Shown piece after piece: positions 57,001-64,000 of a DNA stretch of 64,000 nucleotides. The notes below the pieces were generated by a model. The model worked only from the letters and a program-made list of their open reading frames with translations, made no database searches and was not told the origin of the DNA. Source of the DNA: Sipunculus nudus (taxonomy: Eukaryota; Annelida; Sipuncula; Golfingiida; Sipunculidae); the NCBI GenBank assembly GCA_026874595.1, contig CM049311.1, positions 40,799,676 through 40,863,675 of the forward strand. The letters are read 5' to 3'. The position numbers and the translations under genes are program-made. Each line of letters opens with the position of its first letter. Positions within the stretch are counted from its first letter, which is position 1.

Positions 57001-60000
57001 TTTGTTTGTCTGTATGTTAAATTGGCACATTTTGACACCATTGAACCTACCAATCTGAAATTTGGCATACTGTTAGGTGTCCCCCATTTCCTTACCAAAC
57101 CTTACATCAGGTCACTGCAGCTTTGTTCCTTCAAGAAATTAGAAATTTAAAACAAAAACCTCATTTTTAGCTCAGCTGACTATAAGTCATCTGAGCTATA
57201 GTCATGGTCCTTTGTCCGTCGTCCGTCAAGCCTTCCATTAACAAGGCAGGTTTTGAATCAGTCGGACGTACAAATAAAAGATTCAACATACAGTCAGACG
57301 TCCCCAAGTTCTCCTACCAAACCAAAAAAATTGGTCATTGCTACTTATTTCCTTTTAGAAATTAAGCAAAAACTTCCCTTTTCCAGTAAAAACCGAATGT
57401 TAAACTTCAACATTGCCCACTATGTTATTGTTTTCATGTTTTATATAACCATTCCTGAATATATTTCCTATTTACATACCATAAATTAGGTCGATATTGC
57501 GAAAATAATTAAGTTAATAGCATAATTATAAAAACAGTATTTGGCCCAACTTTGAGCAAGGAACATTTTTATGCCCCCACCACAAAGTGGCCGGGGCATA
57601 TAGTTTTACCCATGTCCGTCATTCGGAAATCAAACAGTTGTACAGACTTTTTTTAGCAATGCCTCCAGATATTGGCCTAATTTTTGTTGTGTGGGCAGAT
57701 AATGACCAGTTACAGATCGAGTTCAAGTTTCGTCCTGGTTTACCTACTTTTGACCATTTGACAGCACCCTAACATAGAAAATTTCATGAAAAATATAAAT
57801 TTTCATGACAAGTGCACATGTACAGACTTTTTCCACATTGCCTGCAGATACTGCCCTGATTTTTTTGTGTGGGCAGATAATGACCAGTTACAGTTCGAGT
57901 TCGCATTTCGTCCAGGTGACCTATTTTTTACCATTTGAGGGCTCCTGAACATAAAAAAATTTCATGAAAAAAAATTTTTTTCATGACAAACGTACATGTA
58001 CAGCCTTTCTTAGCCCTCATCCTATAGGCTGATGGGCTATTGTCGTCACCCAAGCTCTCCGTCTGTCCGGCGTCCGTCCGTCCAGCATCCGTTTACTTTT
58101 ACCTTGTGAGTGGGATATCTTTTAAAGGATTTCCCATTGGAATTTATTTCATCAGTGAAAATGAAAACTTGGTCATGTTCGATGATGGGTGATCTTGACC
58201 AATTTTTCTACATTTTAGAGCTGATTATAGAAAAACACTCAGAAGGTTATATCTCAGGAACCATTGTGTGGATTTTCATGTAACTTACTGTGATCATTGG
58301 GACTGATGGTCTGTACCTGCTGCACAAGTTTGGTGGTGCCACCTATAATTTCAGTTTTTTTAGCTCAGCTGACTGTAAGACTGTAAGTTAATTTGGGGTT
58401 ACAAGGTCAAAGGTAAAGGTCACAGGGGCCATCTGTTCACAAATTAGTTTCCAGATGATAACTCCAGTTTAGTTTAACATATTGGTTTCAAACTTAACTT
58501 ATAAATGGCCCACCACTAAAGTAAGAACCATGTCGTTTTTGGGGTCCAACGTTTAAAGGTCAAGGACCCATTTTTTTAAAAGTAATGTGTATGCATTTGA
58601 AGCCAAACTTTTCATCGCAAACCTTCCATCTTCAAGATATTGCTAACCTGCCACTAGAGGAAGATTCTGTTTGATTTTTGGGTCATAGGTCAAGGTCACA
58701 GGGCCCATCCATTCACAAATTAGTTAATGGATGTGATTCTGCTTTGGATGGACAGACTGGCTTCAAACTTGATTTAATAATGACCAACCACATCAGTAAA
58801 TTCATTTTGATTTTCAGGGTCCACCGACCTAAGTTAAAGGTCACAGAAGCCACATCTTTAAAAAGATTGTGGATGCACTGTAAATCAAACTTTTCATCCT
58901 GAACTTTCCAATGTTCACACATGGCTTACTTGCCCAAAGTGAGGAAACCTGTAGAATTTGAGGTTATCTGGTCAGAGGTCAAGGTCACTTTTTAAAAGAT
59001 TGTTACAATAATCCTAATGCTGCTAGTTCAAGGATATAAAGTTTCAAGATTTTTTGGTCACAAGTTCATTGGTTAAGGTCACAGGACTGTTATTCTGAAA
59101 CATTTCTTTAAAAATATCCTTATAGACAAATTCAGCTGAGCGTCAAGACCCATGGTTCCCTAGTTGTGTTGTGTCCACCCTGTGCTAGAATTTCAGCAGT
59201 GATGTTTGTGTAATTGTTTCTTATTCAAAATGTTTAGTACCTGCATTGTTCATATACATGAGAAGTCATGGTCCAGCATTGAAGCATTATACCTTTTTTA
59301 AAAAGATTATGGCTGCATTTTAAGCCAAGCTTTCCATCCCAAACTTTCCATTTTGCACATTTAGCTGACTTGCCAGTAATGGGAGAGCATAAATGAATTT
59401 GGGGTCACATGGTCAAAGGTCAAGGTCACAGGGCCATCTGTTCACAAATTAGTTTCCAGATGATAACTCCAGTTTAGTTTGACATATTGGTTTCAAACTT
59501 AACTTATATATGACTCACCACTAAAGCAAGAACCTGGAGGATTTTGGGGTCCAACTGGTCAAAGGTCATGGTCACAGGACTCATTTCTTTTAAAAAAATG
59601 CATATGCTTTTGAAGCCAAACTTTTCATTACAAACCTTCCAACTTCGAAATATTGCTAACCTGCCAATAGGGGAAGATTCTTATCATTTTTGGGGTCATG
59701 AGGTCAAAGGTCAAGGTTACAGTACCTATTTATTGAGAAAGATTATGGATGCATTTTAAGCCAAACTTATCATCCAAAACCTTCCATCTTGCACATATAG
59801 CTGAGCTGCCTATAGGGGAAGAAACTGATTGATTTGGGAGTCACAAGGTCAAAGGTCATCGTCACAGGGACCCATCTGTCCACATATTTGTTTCTGGAAG
59901 ATAACTCCAGTTTGTATTGACATATTGGTTTCAATTTTGACTTATACATGACCCACCAATAATGTAAGAACCCTTTTGATTTGGGGGTCATAAGGCCAAA

Positions 60001-62040
60001 GTCAAGGTCACACGACCCACTTGTTTAAAAAGATTGTTTATGTATTTTTAGCCAAACTTTCTGTCCTAAACATTCTATCTTCCAGATGTTGCTCACCTGC
60101 CAATAGTGGAAGTAACTGATGGATTTTGGGGTGTCAAGGTCATGGGGGCCATCAATCCACATATTTGTTTCCAGATGATAAAACCAGTTTAGTTTGAAAT
60201 ATTGGTTTCAAACTTAACGTATATATGGCCCACATCTAAAGTAAGAACTGTTGATCTGGGTTCATGAGATCAAAGGTCAAGGTCACAGGACCAACAACTT
60301 TAGAAAGATTGTGGATGCATTTTTAGCCAAACTATTCGTCTTTATCGTTTCATCATCAATATATGATGCACCTGCAAATAGGGGAAGTTTCCTTTTGATT
60401 TTTGGGTCATAAGATCAAAGGTTAAGGTCACAGGGCCCATCCATTCACAAGTTAGTTTATGGATGATAACTCCAGTTTAGGTAGACAGGTTGGCTTCAAA
60501 CTGATCACAGGACCAGTATTTTTGAAAACCTCATAAACATATATCCTTAGAGACAAATGCAGCCGAGCTTCTAGATCCCATGGGTCCCTAGTTATGAATT
60601 TTTATCAGATTTTTCACCTTTGGCCTTGTGAGCAGGATATTTCTTAAGGATTCGCCGTAAGAATTTTATTTCATCAGTGAAGATGTATATCAACAAAATC
60701 TTGGTCAAATTTGAAGATGGGTGACCTTGACCTATTTTTCTTTGTTTTAGAGCTGATTATAGAAAAACACTTAGAAGCTTATATCTCAGGAACCATTATG
60801 TGGATTTTCACAAAACTTACTATGGTCAATGGGACTGATGGTCTGTACGTGCTGCACAATTTTAGTGGCGCCACCTACAATTTCTGATTTTTTAATTAAT
60901 TTTTATCTGATTTTTCATAATTTTTCTTAGGAGTGGTGTGCCATATTGGTTTGAAACTGTGCATGTCCTTAGATCTTGGCCTCCTCCATCTTGTACTCAA
61001 GACTGGTGTTGTCATCTGCTATTTTTTTGTGTGGTGTCCATCTGCCCATTTGTTTTAGATGTAAATTGCTTGAGACATATCTGAGGAGTCGTTCAATGTG
61101 TTGGTCTCCAATTTAGCATGTACATCCATCTTGGAGAGTTTTCTCGTCAACCAGACAGGTGGCGCCACATACCTTACCATTTCATAGTATAAATTAAACC
61201 CCTTTTCTGAAGAGTGATATACCGTATCAGCCCACATATGTTGGGGAAAATATGTTACTCAAGTTGATAGATGGAAGAAACCATAGTCACTTGCCAAGTA
61301 TCAGTATATGCTGCTGAAGATGGGTGGCCTATTCTTTTTATTTTCACCCATATTTTCTTTTAATTAAGTGTAACTTAAAACTATCAAGCTGATTCTGGCT
61401 CCTTAATGTATAGTTGTTTCATAATGATGGGGATGTTACAGTCATTTAATATAGAACAGGGTTAGAATTATTTAGCCCTGATAGACATCTGAGCACCCTG
61501 ACCCTATAATTATCTGTACCTGTAGCCAAGTACTTTCTCAAGTATGACCTTGATTTTAAATTGCTCAATTTAGAGTACAATTGATATAAAACATTCTAAC
61601 AGTAATCTAGCAATCATCATAATGATGTCTTAATTTCATGCATTTTTATTAAGCTCTCACTAATAATTGTTTGTATGTACTATAACTAATTCAGCTGAGT
61701 ACCCTGATACACTAGTCTTTATTATATTTTTAGGAGAGTTCAGCGGAAGTGTATTGTCTAGTGCTGAGAACAGACAGCTTACAGGTGTGTGTTCCACTTC
61801 AGTAATGCCTACCACATGAACTCTTACCTAAGTCCATACCAATGAATACAGGTCGGTCAAAATTGTCCCATCAAATATCACATTAATATGTAACCTGTTG
61901 CTTATTTTGTTACCAAAATAATTTAAACTATATCACTTATATCTGATAAAGGAATGGTTTATTTGTTGTTAGATGTTGATGCTATAAGGACATTCAGGAG
62001 TACTGTAGTTAAATTATATCAGGAGGGGGAAAAACCTTAA
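41991..62040 (+). CDS. Unrecognised small protein gene, five coding exons, all introns phase 1
   Basis: Join 41991-42021, 50931-51050, 56405-56551, 61734-61784 and 61973-62040 for 417 bp, 138 residues. Each junction has GT..AG and each splits a codon after its first base, so frame and splice phase support one another across four introns of 0.2-8.9 kb. The product starts MKENNKKDFHG, then a basic-acidic block (RRRNQNEDEEEDQWDFSG), SSPERQDNK, VDLDDVWSIKKNVVIPQQK, DPYQLQSNRGFYSRH, a Ser-rich stretch and a likely helical end VDAIRTFRSTVVKLYQEGEK. There is no signal peptide or membrane segment; it looks largely disordered, soluble and hydrophilic. No family is recognised. Exon 5 rests on an acceptor (TTGTTGTTAG) and an in-frame stop only, so the 3' end is the least certain part. 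Confidence 0.65.
42125..43805. mobile_element. Three tandem copies of an inverted-repeat element (TATAGTCCGTTCC ends)
   Basis: Copy 1 (42125-42755) has ends ACTATAGTCCGTTCCAGTAC and GTACAGGAACGGACTATAGT, with about 50 bp of inverted pairing reaching a TCGCGATTAT/ATAATCGCGA block. Copy 2 (42756-43195) lacks the left end and joins copy 1 directly. Copy 3 (43202-43805) is complete again. Each carries the same CGTGCACGCGCTTCACTGTT, ACGTCACATTACTTTATATCC core. No transposase. The array lies in intron 1 of the five-exon gene. Confidence 0.8.
44148..44283. mobile_element. 136-bp hAT-like insertion in the reverse transcriptase
   Basis: Interrupts the reverse transcriptase between the NYRP and CCKILEH motifs. 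Ends CTGGCATTAGATT and GGATCAGCGCCTG are imperfectly inverted. The flanks GTCAAAAC and GTCAATAT look like a diverged 8-bp duplication. The centre is a G13/C16 pair able to fold on itself (44231-44267). Confidence 0.55.
45333..46555. mobile_element. Non-autonomous hAT element (1,223 bp) with exact 8-bp duplication
   Basis: Ends are CAGGGTTGGGTTTTATCC and GGATAAAACTGCCAACCCTG (inverted, starting CAGGGTTGG). The duplication ACACATAA is exact (45325-45332 and 46556-46563). Subterminal GGATAAAACT and TTTATCCAGTTT motifs recur near both ends. No intact transposase; frames in the middle are closed. Removing the element restores reverse-transcriptase reading MMYNITHNQIAIP. Confidence 0.9.
46964..48957 (+). 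repeat. Family A interspersed repeat, copy A4
   Basis: Starts TTAGGGAAACCTGTGAGCTT and ends ACTAGGCCTGAAGGCCTTGT. It has GGTGGCGCCACCTGCATC at 47419 and several AAGAGTTCACTCAGTGCAG units. It is followed at once by GATCATATATAAGATCTGAG, the tail of a family C copy, so it too is inserted in C. Confidence 0.7.
49400..50330 (+). repeat. Minisatellite, unit about 63-67 bp, about 14 copies
   Basis: The unit reads AGCATGGAAGGTATTACAGC, ACCTCACTATGTTAACAACT, then TTCTTGCCAGTCTGCTCTCA. Units start near 49408, 49475, 49542 and 49609 and degrade to the right. It lies within intron 1 of the five-exon gene. Confidence 0.9.
50460..50660 (+). repeat. Family A 3'-end fragment
   Basis: Matches the last 200 bp of family A (AAAACTTTAAGTACTTGC, CATTGCACAGG, then ACTAGGCCCTTAGGCCTTGT). 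Confidence 0.6.
50931..51050 (+). CDS. Five-exon gene, coding exon 2
   Basis: 120 bp between CTTGATATTGTAG and AACAAAG|GTCAGC. Encodes the RRRN/EDEEEDQW block. A second frame is also open across the exon, but only this one fits the phases of the other exons. Confidence 0.65.
51087..54960 (+). repeat. Family C copy C5 split by A5
   Basis: The 5' part starts TTTTAGCTTAGCTGACTGTA and reaches GACACAATTTAACACCATTG GTCCTAC at 51213. It resumes at 54818 with the next family C block (CCAAACCCAGTACAAGGTCA, GGTTCCTTTGAGAAA). It starts only 36 bp after coding exon 2 of the five-exon gene. Confidence 0.6.
51214..54817 (+). repeat. Family A interspersed repeat, copy A5 (longest, 3.6 kb)
   Basis: Starts TTTTTAGCGAACCTGCGACT, then GTCATCTGTTGTCCGTTGTACGTCG-like sequence, and ends GCTTGTAGGCCTTGTTT. 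It contains a second start-like module at about 52598 (GTGAACCCGTGAGCTAATGC), a third module near 53080, the CATGTGATCACCTCATGGG block (54064-54136) and GGTGGCGCCACC at 53019. It matches A1 along its length. Confidence 0.75.
55535..55640 (+). mobile_element. End fragment of the TATAGTCC inverted-repeat family
   Basis: TATAGTCCATCCAAAAACCC, TTGTCCACATG and GATAATTATTTTAAGAATAT correspond base for base to 8807-8872 with few changes. The opposite end is not evident. Confidence 0.45.
56128..56320 (+). repeat. Short family C copy (both ends, little body)
   Basis: TTTTAGCTCATCTGAGCTAT at the left and CAGCTTAGCGTCATGACTCG then TGTCCCTTGTTT at the right, only about 190 bp apart. This is a natural minimal version of the element, 85 bp upstream of coding exon 3. 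Confidence 0.6.
56405..56551 (+). CDS. Five-exon gene, coding exon 3
   Basis: 147 bp between GAAATATTTTCAG and TCATCAG|GTAGGT. Base composition and codon use stand out from the surrounding family C repeats. Encodes DLDDVWSIKKN and DPYQLQSNRGF. Confidence 0.75.
56625..57570 (+). repeat. Family C copies, partial and adjacent
   Basis: Start blocks occur at about 56628 (degenerate), 56932 (TTTTAGCTCAGCTGACCAAA) and 57166 (TTTTAGCTCAGCTGACTATA). Each is followed by GTC-rich sequence and the ATTGGACCTA/GATGTCCCCAAG body. The third runs into G2. Confidence 0.6.
57571..58006 (+). repeat. Family G element, copy G2 (about two modules, 3' end missing)
   Basis: ATGCCCCCACCACAAAGTGG then CCGGGGCATATAGTTTTACC, followed by modules beginning TGTACAGACTTTTT at about 57639 and 57829. 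It has two modules against nine in G1 and is cut off at the start of family H. Confidence 0.7.
58007..58374 (+). repeat. Family H repeat
   Basis: Starts TTAGCCCTCATCCTATAGGC then TGATGGGCTA, an imperfect hairpin, followed by CCGTCTGTCCGGCGTCCGTC. The body (TATAGAAAAACACTCAGAAG, TATATCTCAGGAACCAT) recurs at 60750-60800. Confidence 0.55.
58375..60590 (+). repeat. Family D tandem-like array, copy D2
   Basis: At least seven modules of about 260-290 bp, each with GGTCAAAGGTCAAGGTCACA, TTAGTTTCCAGATGATAACT, CCAGTTTAGTTTGACATATT and AAGCCAAACTTTTCAT. Two tails with a CCCATGGGTCCCTAG-type end are present (about 59147 and 60575). A family A fragment (59180-59294) interrupts it. Confidence 0.65.
60880..61240 (+). 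repeat. Family F fragment, copy F3
   Basis: Modules with ACTCAAGACTGGTGTTGTCA and AGACAGGTGGCGCCACATAC match the right half of F1 (25260-25500). Confidence 0.55.
61734..61784 (+). CDS. Five-exon gene, coding exon 4
   Basis: 51 bp between TATATTTTTAG and CTTACAG|GTGTGT, encoding EFSGSVLSSAENRQLT. The small size makes it uncertain alone; length and phase fit the chain. Confidence 0.6.
61973..62040 (+). CDS. Five-exon gene, likely terminal coding exon 5
   Basis: Acceptor TTTGTTGTTAG, then 22 in-frame codons (VDAIRTFRSTVVKLYQEGEK) and TAA. No canonical AATAAA follows within 250 bp; a (TA)n run begins 40 bp on. The transcript could instead skip this exon and continue beyond the window. Confidence 0.5.
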
Positions 62041-62077
62041 TATTTTCTGTGAAAGGTGTCTCAAAATGTCCTTATAT

Positions 62078-62089
62078 ATATATAAATAT

Positions 62090-62140
<51 letters not shown>
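62078..62140. repeat. (TA)n microsatellite
   Basis: TATATA runs with a few AAATA interruptions, shortly after the last coding exon. Confidence 0.9.
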
Positions 62141-62145
<5 letters not shown>

Positions 62146-62320
62146 TGTCTCATATGTAACAAGTGCCCTGAGTGCTCCAAAATAGATTTGGAACAAAAAA
62201 CATATTTTACATAAAAAACAGTGCCCAAAAATTTTCAATCTGCTTTACATGTTAAGATCTGCTTCATGATACTGGCTTTTTTGTTTTATAAAGCAGTGCA
62301 TTCATGTCAATGAGCCTTAG

Positions 62321-63401
62321 TGTAAGTCATCTGAGCTATAGGGATCACTCTTGGTCCGTCGTCCATCCGGCCGTCTGTCCATTAACAAGGCACAAATCGT
62401 AACCACTGGACCTGGAATCTTCTAACTTTAAATCCTGATAAATCCATGAAAAATCTCCTTGGAATCCTGGAATTAGGTCTCTGTTACCCATATTGTTCAA
62501 GCTATGGGTCTCCAAAGTACCCCCCAGAATAATGAAAAATTTGATACTAAAGCTCAAATATCTGAACAACTAGTGCATTGATCACTATGATTCTTTCCAT
62601 GGATTTTGATCATGGAGTGTTTCATCAGTTTCTGCAGACTGGTGGCACCACCAGTATTTTCTTTAATTTTTTACGATTTTTTTCTCTTTTTTTTTGAGAC
62701 CGTAAAAGATGCCGTCATCTGTTAACAGGGCACAAATTGTAACCACTGGACCTGGAATCTTCTGTCTCACTTTACATCCAGAGAGGTCCATGAAAAGTCT
62801 TCTTGGAATACTGGAATTAGGTCTCTGTTACCCATATTCTTCCAGCTATGGGGCTCCGAAGTACCCCCCAGAATAATGAAAAATTTGATACATAAGCTCA
62901 AATATCTGAACAACTAATGCATTGATCACCATGATTCTTTGCATGGATATTGATCATGGAGTGTTTCATCAGTTTCTGCTGACTGGTGGCACCACCTGTA
63001 TTTTTTTATTTTTTACGATCTTTTTCTCTATTTTGAGACCTCATAAGATGCCGTCATCTGTTAACAGGGCAACAAATTGTAATGACTAGACCTAGAATCT
63101 TCTTTCTTGACATGCTGGGAGGCCCATGAAAAGTCTCCTTGGAAACCTGAAATTAGGTCTCTGTCAGAGTTTTGGGGGTATTTTTGAGTACCCCAGATAT
63201 AATGCAAAATACACACATAATTGCCAGATTCCTCATGAAAGGCTGGATGGATTGTCATCAAATTTGTTGTGCTTATGGGTCTTGATGAACTTAAGTTAAT
63301 ATGCATGAACAATGATGCCACCTGTCTTAATTAGTTGTCTGTGCAAGGACATATTATCAAATGTCAGTCAGCTGAGTGTCATGACCCATGGGTCACTTAT
63401 T
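62321..63401 (+). repeat. Family C copies, 5'-truncated, ending at a retrotransposon junction
   Basis: Begins GTAAGTCATCTGAGCTATAG then GGTCCGTCGTCCATCCGGCC. The GGGCACAAATTGTAACCACT...GACTGGTGGCACCACC stretch is repeated three times about 360 bp apart. It ends AGTGTCATGACCCATGGGTC at 63390, abutting endonuclease coding sequence. Confidence 0.65.
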
Positions 63402-64000
63402 AGAGTTTATTGATTACTTTAAATTACATGATGTCTTTCAGGTTAAGTTTGGAAATGGTGCAACAGATTATACTTATGAACGTGGAAATGATTATAAAAG
63501 TAGAATTGACTATATGCTTATCAGTTACCATACACTGTCAAGAAATATAATAGTATGTATTTGGTAAGTGGAAATATGACAAATAGTATATCAGACCGCA
63601 AGGCTATTTATGTGGAAATTCACAGAAAAGATACATGGAGAGGTCCTAATTATTGGAAACTTAATGTTAGCCTTCTAGAAAATGCACAGTATGTCAGGGA
63701 GATAGAAACATTTTTCAATAAGAAAATAATAAAAGAACAAACTAACTTTGAAAAAAGTACTTTGAAAAAGTTCTTTTGGGAGAGTCTGAAAATTAAAATT
63801 CAACAGTATACAATTAGATTCTCTAAGGAGAATAACAAAACATCTAAATCTGATTTAATAAAAAAGAAGATAAAGTTAAAATGTTGAAAGGATAACCTAT
63901 GTCTGCAGAAAGAAATTTAGCTATTAAAAAAATACAAGATGAAATTGATAACATATATAATGAAAAAGCTGCTGCAAATGCCATATCAGAATTTAAGGGG
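63402..64000 (+). pseudogene. Non-LTR retrotransposon (Tx1/L1-like) endonuclease end and linker, partial
   Basis: Reading from about 63402: EFIDYFKLHDVFQVKF, YTYERGNDYKSRIDYMLIS (63475-63531, endonuclease SRIDY block), then after a frame change SDRKAIYVEI, RGPNYWKLNVSLLENAQYV and on to a basic linker. A second frame change near 63890 leads to SAERNLAIKKIQDEIDNIY at the window edge, the region before the reverse transcriptase. The last catalytic His of the endonuclease (SDH) is Arg here, which with the frame changes marks it as dead. The remainder lies beyond the window. Confidence 0.75.

Overview
This is a eukaryotic, intron-rich, AT-rich window that reads as a bivalve mollusc genome. The signs are the interspersed repeats that begin with AGCTCAGCTGAC plus a GTCCGTC-rich stretch, the repeats that begin ATGCCCC plus a GTGGC/GGGGCAT hairpin, and the abundance of short inverted-repeat elements and minisatellites. 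Species cannot be named from sequence alone. Most of the window is repeat. Genes are sparse and their exons are small islands, so most long ORFs here are repeat artefacts.

Three host genes can be supported, all on the + strand. (1) ETFRF1/LYRM5, a mitochondrial LYR-motif protein: two coding exons (12533-12580 and 22601-22807) separated by a 10-kb intron packed with nested repeats. (2) A single-pass membrane protein whose last, largest exon is 31281-32888. It has a Thr/Ser stub, a transmembrane helix, an NPMY motif, a 108-residue tandem duplication and a C-terminal NPF motif. (3) A small gene I do not recognise, assembled from five exons (41991-42021, 50931-51050, 56405-56551, 61734-61784, 61973-62040). 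All introns are phase 1 and the frame is continuous for 138 residues. Its 5' leader has three short upstream ORFs and an E-box.

Retroelement debris: a decayed non-LTR reverse transcriptase C-terminus (1-292); a decayed CR1/jockey-type reverse transcriptase (about 43810-46690) carrying two hAT-type insertions; and a Tx1/L1-like endonuclease-to-linker region running off the right edge (63402-64000). DNA-transposon-like elements with definable ends lie at 8903-9334, 10659-11165, 11261-11522, 21361-22154, 23746-23829, 26704-27141, 29867-30651, 40724-41064, 42125-43805, 44148-44283 and 45333-46555. Several have target-site duplications that can be read directly.

The dominant component is a set of non-coding repeat families named here A (2-3.6 kb), C (up to 2-3 kb), D, F, G and H. 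Most copies lie on the + strand and they are inserted into one another. Several share a layout: a T-rich start, a 5' hairpin or GTCC/GTCG-rich stretch, a body that may hold tandem modules (about 180 bp in G, about 145 bp in F), and a short palindrome next to a 3' TTGTTT-like end. Their nesting allows several ends to be placed closely. Minisatellites occupy 11527-12000, 12205-12340, 28600-29785 (with higher-order periodicity), 37150-38112 (39-bp unit) and 49400-50330.
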